Shown: one piece after another, positions 1-5,162 of the stretch
How the letters are laid out: every line of letters starts with the position of its first letter
How positions within the stretch are numbered: position 1 is the first letter of the stretch
Assembly (NCBI GenBank): GCA_947472965.1
Contig: CANJEF010000122.1
Coordinates: forward strand, 1-5,162
Reading direction: 5' to 3'
DNA: 5,162 nt
From: Sphingobacteriales bacterium
GTDB taxonomy: Bacteria > Bacteroidota > Bacteroidia > Chitinophagales > Chitinophagaceae
Notes under the pieces: generated by a model
Seen by the model: only the letters and a program-made list of their open reading frames with translations
Database searches by the model: none
Told to the model about the DNA's origin: nothing
Program-made: the position numbers and the translations under genes

Positions 1-76
1 AACATGAAAATTAAAGCAATGGCATCAAATATTCATCAATCCAATCACTTAAATTTACTGACCAAAACTATATCAC

Positions 77-2824
77 ATGGCACGCTTTCTTAAAGGTCTT
101 CTCCTGGTTTTATTACTCGCCAACTTTGGTCCAATTCATTCCCAAAGTATCCCAACACCAAAAGAGCATTTTGGATTTTCCATTGGCGACAATTACCTAC
201 TCGCTAACTACACTGCCACCGAAGCATACCTGAAAAAAATTGACGACCTCTCAGATAGAGCGAAGCTGGTTAACATAGGGAAAACAGAAGAAGGACGTTC
301 ACAGTGGATGATGATTATCACCTCCCCCGAAAACCACAAGCTGCTGGATAAATACAAGTCCATTTCACAAAAATTGGCAAGAGCTGAAGGATTGAACGAC
401 CTGGAAGCGAAAACACTTGCGGCAGAAGGCAAGGCCGTCGTTTGGATCGATGGTGGATTACATGCCACAGAAGTGGTGGGTGCTCATCAATTGATTGAAA
501 TGGCATTCCAACTGAATAGCAGAAACGATGAGGAAACAAATAACATTCTAAACAACGTGATCATTTTGCTTACGCATGCCAATCCTGACGGACAAGAGCT
601 GGTTTCAAACTGGTACATGCGCAATGCAGATACGGCCAAAAGAACTACACAATATCTTCCGAGGTTGTATGAAAAATATGCAGGGCATGATAACAACCGC
701 GACTTCTACATGCTCAACCTCAAGGAAACACAAAACATGGCAAGACAACTCTTTGTTGAATGGATGCCACAAATCATGTACAACCATCACCAAACAGGAC
801 CTCCCGGTGCAGTGGTAGCGGGCCCTCCTTTCCGGGATCCTTTCAACTATGTTTTTGATCCATTGGTGATGACGAGTCTTGATGCTGTTGGTGCTGCCAT
901 GATCAACAGACTTAACAAAGAAGACAAGCCTGGCTTTACCCAACGTGCAGGATCACCCTATTCAACTTGGTATAATGGTGGACTTCGTACCACAACCTAT
1001 TTTCATAATATGATCGGATTGCTTACAGAAATTATTGGTAGTCCAACGCCATCAGCCATTCCCATTGTGCCGACAAGATTGATACCAAGCAGCGCCAATC
1101 CCTTTCCGATTACCCCACGCAAATGGTATTTCAGAAATTCAATCGACTACTCAGTTTCCCTTAACTATGCTGTTTTAAATTATGCCGTCCGCTACCGTGA
1201 TGAATTACTATTCAACATCTATCGCATGGGAAAAAATTCAATCGAAAAAGGAACGCGTGACAACTGGACACTCTATCCAAAACGATCAGATGAAATTGCA
1301 GAGTTGTATAAAAAAGAACAACAAACAAAACCAGCCGCACCACCTAGCGAAACACCTGAAAGTTGGGGCAGGAATACTCAGAACATTCCACAACGTTTGT
1401 ATGATACTGTTTTAAAAAATCCAATTAATAGGGATGCAAGAACATATATTCTTTCTTCAAATCAAGCTGACTTCGCTACGGCCACAAGGTTTGTAAATGC
1501 ATTGATCCGAACAGGCATCGTGGTTCATAAATCATCTGCTGCATTTTCTGTAAACGGCAAATCATATCCTGCGGGAAGCTATGTGATTAAAACCAGTCAG
1601 GCTTTTCGTCCACACATCATCGACCTGTTTGAACCACAAGATCACCCCAATGATTTTCAATATCCAGGTGGCCCCCCGGTTCCTCCTTATGATGCGGCAG
1701 GATGGACCCTTGCATATTCAATGGGTGTAACATTCGACAGGTTGCTAGAAAATGTTGATGGACCTTTCACCAAAATTCCAGAAGGAGAAGTACAATCTTT
1801 AAAAGGCAAGTCAGAAAATATTAGTGCAAAAGCAGGCTACATATTGAATGCAGCCAACAACCATGCATTCATTGCTGTGAATGAATTGCTTAAAAAAGGA
1901 ATCCCTGTTTATCGTACCGAAGAAAAAATAAACGGAACTGCAATGGGTTCTTTTTTTATTGGTAGAAATGCAAAAGATTGGATCCAACAATATGCAACAT
2001 CATTAGGTGCTGATGTTATGGGAGTTGATAAAAAACCAAGCTCATTGAAAGAAATCAAACCCTCCAGGATCGCACTTTGGGATGTGTATGGTGGATCAAT
2101 GGCTTCAGGTTGGATGCGTTGGATCTTTGAACAATATCATTTCAATGCAGAGGTGATCTATGCTTCGGATATCGATAAGGGTAATCTAAATGAGAAATAC
2201 GACCTGATTCTTTTTGTTGAAGGAGCCATGCCTTCACTCAAAGCCGATGCAAGAATACCCGTCGGACCAAAACCTGAAGACACCCCTGAAGAATTCAAAC
2301 GCAGTCTTGGCAACATGACCATAGACAAATCAATTCCCCAGTTAAAAAAATTCATGGAAGAAGGTGGTCGAATAGTTACAATAGGCAACAGCACTTCACT
2401 TGCTTACCACCTTAAGCTTCCGGTTCGAAACGCACTTACCGAAATGGTGAATGGAAAAGAAAGGGATCTTCCGAGTGAAAAATTTTATATCCCCGGAAGC
2501 ATCATGCAGATAACATTAGACAATGAAACGCAACCTGCATGGGGCATGAACAACAAGACAGATGTATACTTTGAAGCCAGTCCTGTTTTCAACATCACAC
2601 CAGATGCGCAAGCAAGTGGAATGGTAAAACCCCTCGCCTGGTTTTCATCAGATAAAACTTTGCGCAGCGGATGGGCTTGGGGACAATCCTATTTGAAAGA
2701 TGGTATTGCTGCCTTTTCAGCAACAGTTGGGAAAGGAACGCTCTATGCATTTGGTCCGGAGATAACCTTCCGTGCACAAACGCATGGTAGTTTTAAGTTT
2801 GTGTTTAATCAATTGTATAAGTAG
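77..2824 (+). CDS. Secreted M14-family zinc carboxypeptidase-like protein with C-terminal GATase1-like domain
   Basis: Predicted exported zinc metallopeptidase of 915 residues. The N-terminus is a signal peptide: a basic start (MARFLKG), a Leu-rich core, and likely cleavage near residues 21-24; there is no lipobox cysteine. The M14 catalytic domain covers roughly residues 35-370. Visible active-site elements are the HxxE zinc motif H129-A-T-E132, NPDG at 169-172, N207-R208 matching the Asn-Arg pair that binds the substrate carboxylate in carboxypeptidase A, a third zinc ligand in YNHHQTG (H238 by analogy with YDxHQ in relatives, H237 possible), and the catalytic glutamate E318 in GLLTEIIG. 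A Pro-rich linker (about 419-427) leads to a middle region with RPHIIDLFEPQDHPND at 511-526. A GATase1-like alpha/beta domain spans about 660-780 (strands at 709-714 and 765-769). The whole protein has no cysteine, so this domain cannot have the amidotransferase nucleophile. ATG 77 is chosen because the signal peptide starts there; no Shine-Dalgarno is visible. Family is secure; peptide substrate is unknown. Confidence 0.93.
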   Translation: MARFLKGLLLVLLLANFGPIHSQSIPTPKEHFGFSIGDNYLLANYTATEAYLKKIDDLSDRAKLVNIGKTEEGRSQWMMIITSPENHKLLDKYKSISQKLARAEGLNDLEAKTLAAEGKAVVWIDGGLHATEVVGAHQLIEMAFQLNSRNDEETNNILNNVIILLTHANPDGQELVSNWYMRNADTAKRTTQYLPRLYEKYAGHDNNRDFYMLNLKETQNMARQLFVEWMPQIMYNHHQTGPPGAVVAGPPFRDPFNYVFDPLVMTSLDAVGAAMINRLNKEDKPGFTQRAGSPYSTWYNGGLRTTTYFHNMIGLLTEIIGSPTPSAIPIVPTRLIPSSANPFPITPRKWYFRNSIDYSVSLNYAVLNYAVRYRDELLFNIYRMGKNSIEKGTRDNWTLYPKRSDEIAELYKKEQQTKPAAPPSETPESWGRNTQNIPQRLYDTVLKNPINRDARTYILSSNQADFATATRFVNALIRTGIVVHKSSAAFSVNGKSYPAGSYVIKTSQAFRPHIIDLFEPQDHPNDFQYPGGPPVPPYDAAGWTLAYSMGVTFDRLLENVDGPFTKIPEGEVQSLKGKSENISAKAGYILNAANNHAFIAVNELLKKGIPVYRTEEKINGTAMGSFFIGRNAKDWIQQYATSLGADVMGVDKKPSSLKEIKPSRIALWDVYGGSMASGWMRWIFEQYHFNAEVIYASDIDKGNLNEKYDLILFVEGAMPSLKADARIPVGPKPEDTPEEFKRSLGNMTIDKSIPQLKKFMEEGGRIVTIGNSTSLAYHLKLPVRNALTEMVNGKERDLPSEKFYIPGSIMQITLDNETQPAWGMNNKTDVYFEASPVFNITPDAQASGMVKPLAWFSSDKTLRSGWAWGQSYLKDGIAAFSATVGKGTLYAFGPEITFRAQTHGSFKFVFNQLYK

Positions 2825-2960
2825 ACGACAGGAGTCAAGAGTCAGACAAAAGATGTAAGACAAAAGACGTCAGGAGTCAGATGTCAGAATTCAGACATGA
2901 GACATAAGATGTAAGACGAAAGAAAACAGACAACTGAAAACAGACAACTGATAACTGATA
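2821..2960 (+). repeat. Degenerate 7-bp tandem repeat array (20 units) filling the intergenic spacer
   Basis: Counting in 7-bp steps from 2821 gives 20 contiguous units without an indel. The consensus is (T/A)(C/A)AGA(C/T)(A/G). The central G is kept in 19 of 20 units (A in unit 3, at 2838), the preceding A in 17 of 20, and the following A in 17 of 20. Units 1-15 (2821-2925) are mostly TCAGACA, TAAGATG or AAAGACG types. Units 16-20 (2926-2960) change to ACAGACA, ACTGAAA and ACTGATA. Within the second block a 14-bp period is exact over 2922-2951. Units 5-7 and 13-15 are also near copies (17 of 21 bases), 56 bp apart. The array includes the last bases and stop codon of the peptidase gene and stops about 20 bp before the kinase start. 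The plus strand is purine-rich, has no strong inverted repeat, and looks neither like a terminator nor a CRISPR. It resembles heptamer STRR-type repeats known from cyanobacteria and similar intergenic arrays in Bacteroidota; function unknown. Confidence 0.85.
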
Positions 2961-2980
2961 ACAAAAAAGAATGATACTAC

Positions 2981-3937
2981 ATGAATAAAAAAATCCTTTG
3001 CATTGGTGAGGCGTTGATTGATATGATTTGTACTGACAAGGGAAGTTCATTGAAAGATGGTCAGCATTTTTTAAAGAAGCCGGGTGGTGCCCCAACCAAT
3101 GTGGCAGCGGCCATTGCAGCATTGGGTGGTGAAGTGGAGATGTCGGCAAAAGTTGGAAAGGACCCGTTTGGGACACACCTCATCGAAGTAATGAAAGAAT
3201 TCAATATCGGAACGCAACATGTAATACAAGATCCCAATCACTTCACCACCTTTGCATTTGTATCGCTCTTGGAAAATGGTGAAAGGGATTTTTATTTCAA
3301 CAGGGGTGCGGATGGAATGCTAACGGATGAAGATGTAAATTCAATTGAAATTAATTCTTTCAGCATTGCACATTTTGGATCGGCAACAGGATTTCTTCCT
3401 GGTCCGCTGCAAACAACCTATAAAAACATGTTGAGCAAGTCGAGAGAAAACGGCTTATACATCAGCTTCGATCCCAATTACCGACACTTGCTATTTGGCG
3501 ACAACCAAGAAGCATTCATAAAACATGCATGGGAATTCATTTCCCTGTCCGATTTTTTTAAAGTGAGCGATGAAGAAGCATTTTTACTGACAGGAAAAAA
3601 ATCTGTTGAAGATGCAGCAAAAGTTTTTTCAGAAAGATCAAAGGGTGTATTCGCAATCACACTTGGAAAAGAAGGAACCTTGCTTGGTTTTCAACAACAG
3701 ACTCACCGGATTCCTAGCATAGCCGTCAATCCTGTTGATACCACTGGTGCTGGTGATGCCTTTGTAGGCGCATTGTTATTTCAATTGATTGGATATTCAA
3801 AAGATCAAATACTAAATCTCGATTTGAATTCATGGATTGGTTTTTTCACGAATGCCAACAAAGCCGGTGCCAGAACCTGTGAATACATGGGAGCCATGGA
3901 AGCCTTTAAGCACCTCAACAAGGATATTTTTAATTGA
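2981..3937 (+). CDS. PfkB-family carbohydrate kinase, probable fructokinase
   Basis: Cytoplasmic ATP-dependent sugar kinase of 318 residues, the usual length for the ribokinase/PfkB family. The first strand is ILCIGEALIDMI (5-16), which carries the GE.L.D signature typical of fructokinases. The sugar-binding PfkB signature 1 region is GGAPTNVAAAIAALGG starting at G35. NRGADGML (107-114), FDPNYR (163-168) and FKVSDEEAFLLTG (193-205) follow at the expected places. The ATP/anion-hole signature 2 is DTTGAGD at 253-259, with D259 as the catalytic base. The likely reaction is fructose to fructose-6-phosphate, but the family also contains ribokinase, 2-keto-3-deoxygluconate kinase and adenosine kinase, and sequence motifs alone do not fix the substrate. 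ATG 2981 is preferred because it sits directly before the first strand; the leader is A-rich (2961-2970) without a clear Shine-Dalgarno. It is in the same direction as the peptidase gene but 156 bp downstream across the heptamer array; no sugar transporter or glycosidase is nearby to support a substrate. Confidence 0.9.
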   Translation: MNKKILCIGEALIDMICTDKGSSLKDGQHFLKKPGGAPTNVAAAIAALGGEVEMSAKVGKDPFGTHLIEVMKEFNIGTQHVIQDPNHFTTFAFVSLLENGERDFYFNRGADGMLTDEDVNSIEINSFSIAHFGSATGFLPGPLQTTYKNMLSKSRENGLYISFDPNYRHLLFGDNQEAFIKHAWEFISLSDFFKVSDEEAFLLTGKKSVEDAAKVFSERSKGVFAITLGKEGTLLGFQQQTHRIPSIAVNPVDTTGAGDAFVGALLFQLIGYSKDQILNLDLNSWIGFFTNANKAGARTCEYMGAMEAFKHLNKDIFN

Positions 3938-3941
3938 TGTA

Positions 3942-5063
3942 TTAATTCAAATGCAAGGAGACATAGGTTTTCAATGCAGCCAATAATGTCGGGAATTTTG
4001 CATGGGCATTGTTACACAACAGGATGATGGTTTTATCAGCATCAATATACCTAACGATCTCTGTTTTATAACCAGGGTTGTCGCCACTGTGCTCAACAAC
4101 TTTCCCTTGACGTTGATCTTTGTTCAATTCCCATCCAAAACCATAAAGTGAAAATTTTCCATCATTCAAAAATGCTGGTTTAAATGCTTCTCCAATCATT
4201 GCTTTTGTAAAAAAAGAATAGTCATATAAAGCACGATCCCATTTCAATAGGTCTTGTGCTGTTGAACTGATTCTACCAGGACCTTCCCTGTTACCCAACC
4301 AAATGGTATAGTTTGATGATGGAAACGAATCTGCTTTTTTATAACTGTTGGCGCCTTCAACCAACATATGGCCATAGGCCAAATTCGACAATTTCTTTTT
4401 TTCAGCAACCGTCCGAATGTCAGTATGATTCATATTCAACTTAGAAAAGATTCGCTTTCTAAGCATTATAGAAAAATCCTCGCCACTTGCCTTTTCTGCG
4501 ATACTAGCCAGTAACACATAGCCTGTATTGCTATACTCGTATTTAGCACCCGGAATAAACATCGCTGGTGGTGCATACTTGTTAAGATATTCAAGAATAT
4601 CATTGTTGTCTGCAGCCTTCGACTTATCCCAATGCTTATCCATGATTTCCTGGTAATCGGGCAACCCACTTGTATGATTCAACAAATGACGAATGGTTAT
4701 TCCCTTGTAAGGAATGGTCAAATATTTTTCAACAAGATCATCATAATTTAACTTGCCATCCTGCTGAAGCAGCATGATAATCATTGCAGTGAACTGCTTA
4801 GAAACCGAAGCCAATTCAAATACGTCGTCAACTTTTAACTTAACGCCCGTTTCAACATCCCGGTAACCATACGCTTGTTGAAAAATGGGTTTCCCTTTTT
4901 CTGCAATCAGTATGACGCCATTATAAGGATCATTCTTATCGAAATTCTTATTTATGATAGAATCAATATTAAGCCCGTTTGTTTCTTGTCCTTGTGAAAC
5001 AATACAAAAAACAAGTAGTAAAACAGTTAACTGAAAACTACACAGAAATATTCTATTTAGCAT
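3942..5063 (-). CDS. Secreted serine hydrolase, beta-lactamase/penicillin-binding-protein-like (PF00144)
   Basis: Predicted exported serine hydrolase of 373 residues, related to class C beta-lactamases, DD-peptidases and esterases. The N-terminus is a signal peptide with hydrophobic core LTVLLLVFCIV (12-22), probably cleaved around SQGQ (23-26). C20 follows LVF, which is a poor lipobox, so a lipoprotein is less likely. The three active-site motifs are all present and in order: S86-V-S-K89 (nucleophile and general base), Y177-S-N179, and H325-S-G327 in the place of KTG. The family motif HLLNHTSGLPDY is at 126-137. Having HSG instead of KTG is common in esterase or peptidase members, so beta-lactam resistance should not be assumed; the natural substrate is unknown. 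The start ATG (5063-5061) fits the signal peptide and lies 5 bp after the stop of the upstream minus-strand gene, suggesting co-transcription. Its stop faces the kinase stop across 4 bp. Confidence 0.92.
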   Translation of the reverse strand: MLNRIFLCSFQLTVLLLVFCIVSQGQETNGLNIDSIINKNFDKNDPYNGVILIAEKGKPIFQQAYGYRDVETGVKLKVDDVFELASVSKQFTAMIIMLLQQDGKLNYDDLVEKYLTIPYKGITIRHLLNHTSGLPDYQEIMDKHWDKSKAADNNDILEYLNKYAPPAMFIPGAKYEYSNTGYVLLASIAEKASGEDFSIMLRKRIFSKLNMNHTDIRTVAEKKKLSNLAYGHMLVEGANSYKKADSFPSSNYTIWLGNREGPGRISSTAQDLLKWDRALYDYSFFTKAMIGEAFKPAFLNDGKFSLYGFGWELNKDQRQGKVVEHSGDNPGYKTEIVRYIDADKTIILLCNNAHAKFPTLLAALKTYVSLHLN

Positions 5064-5068
5064 ACTGC

Positions 5069-5162
5069 CTATTTTATCTTAACCTTGAAATTAATGAAAT
5101 CACCCAGCGCCCTACCTTGTGTTTTGCCATTTACAACTGCAGAACGAAAGTGAATACCACCA
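5069..5162 (-). CDS. C-terminal end of a gene cut by the window edge; possible PAP2/vanadium-dependent haloperoxidase-like protein
   Basis: Only the last 30 codons are in the window, read on the minus strand from 5161 to the TAG stop at 5071-5069. The peptide begins GGIHFRSAVVNGKTQGRALG and ends INFKVKIK. The GGIHFR segment followed by two glycines spaced like G-x(3)-G resembles the last conserved motif of PAP2-type phosphatases and vanadium-dependent haloperoxidases, where the histidine carries phosphate or vanadate; bacterial members often show G(I/V)H(F/Y)R followed by a short amphipathic helix at the C-terminus. The identification rests on this short stretch and the upstream SR and K/R motifs lie outside the window. 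The reading frame is supported by lack of stops up to the edge and by tight spacing (5 bp) to the serine hydrolase start, the layout of an operon in which this gene comes first. If it is not a haloperoxidase it is still likely a real gene end. Confidence 0.55.
   Translation of the reverse strand, partial: GGIHFRSAVVNGKTQGRALGDFINFKVKIK

Noticed and set aside
4..93. Small plus-strand frame of 29 codons (MKIKAMASNIHQ...) overlapping the peptidase start
   Set aside because: No ribosome site, no recognisable family, and it overlaps the signal-peptide codons of the real gene; could be the tail of nothing recognisable.
605..943. Minus-strand frame of 112 codons inside the peptidase gene
   Set aside because: It is antisense to the zinc-binding region of the M14 domain, which explains the constraint; the product has no recognisable motif.
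2794..2801. TAAGTTTG, a perfect -7 box match just before the peptidase stop, as a promoter for the kinase
   Set aside because: It encodes the conserved C-terminal end of the peptidase and has no -33 TTG at the right distance (the nearest TTTG is about 40 bp upstream).
2821..2960. CRISPR array
   Set aside because: The repeated unit is 7 bp with no spacers of constant length and no palindromic repeat.
2877..3176. Minus-strand open frame of 99 codons covering the heptamer array and the kinase start
   Set aside because: It translates the repeat into low-complexity QLSV-type text and then runs antisense through the conserved PfkB N-terminus; its openness comes from the repeat and the kinase codons.
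3930..3945. Bidirectional intrinsic terminator between the convergent genes
   Set aside because: The stem is five A-T pairs only, with no G-C and no clean U tract after it.
5021..5039. AACAGTTAACTGAAAACTA inside the serine hydrolase signal-peptide codons, resembling the ACTGAAA heptamers
   Set aside because: It is only one to two units, lies within coding sequence for a normal hydrophobic core, and does not extend in 7-bp phase.

Overview
The window looks like chromosomal DNA of a free-living Bacteroidota bacterium, perhaps of the Chitinophagia/Sphingobacteriia type. This rests on several signs: AT-rich but not extreme composition, A-rich leaders without a clear Shine-Dalgarno, secreted enzymes of families common in that phylum (a long M14 peptidase with a C-terminal amidotransferase-like domain, and a serum-type PF00144 serine hydrolase), and a degenerate heptamer array between genes. 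The placement is inferred; there is no rRNA or marker gene here.

Layout from left to right: (1) a 76-bp leader without a supported gene; (2) a plus-strand gene for a 915-residue secreted M14-type zinc carboxypeptidase-like protein (77-2824); (3) a 156-bp spacer that is almost entirely a degenerate tandem array of 7-bp units, starting at the stop codon of the peptidase gene and ending about 20 bp before the next start; (4) a plus-strand PfkB-family sugar kinase, most like fructokinase (2981-3937); (5) a minus-strand PF00144 (beta-lactamase/penicillin-binding-protein-like) serine hydrolase (3942-5063), whose stop lies only 4 bp from the kinase stop; (6) the last 30 codons of a further minus-strand gene running off the right edge, with a GGIHFR motif like the C-terminal histidine motif of PAP2/vanadium-dependent haloperoxidases. 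Its stop is 5 bp upstream of the serine hydrolase start, so these two very probably form an operon.

The four genes do not make one obvious pathway. Two or three products act outside the cytoplasm (peptidase, serine hydrolase, probably the haloperoxidase-like protein), while the kinase is a cytoplasmic sugar-phosphorylating enzyme. I see no new enzymatic system here. The least explained structure is the phased heptamer array, in which 19 of 20 consecutive units keep the same central G over 140 bp while the flanking bases drift.
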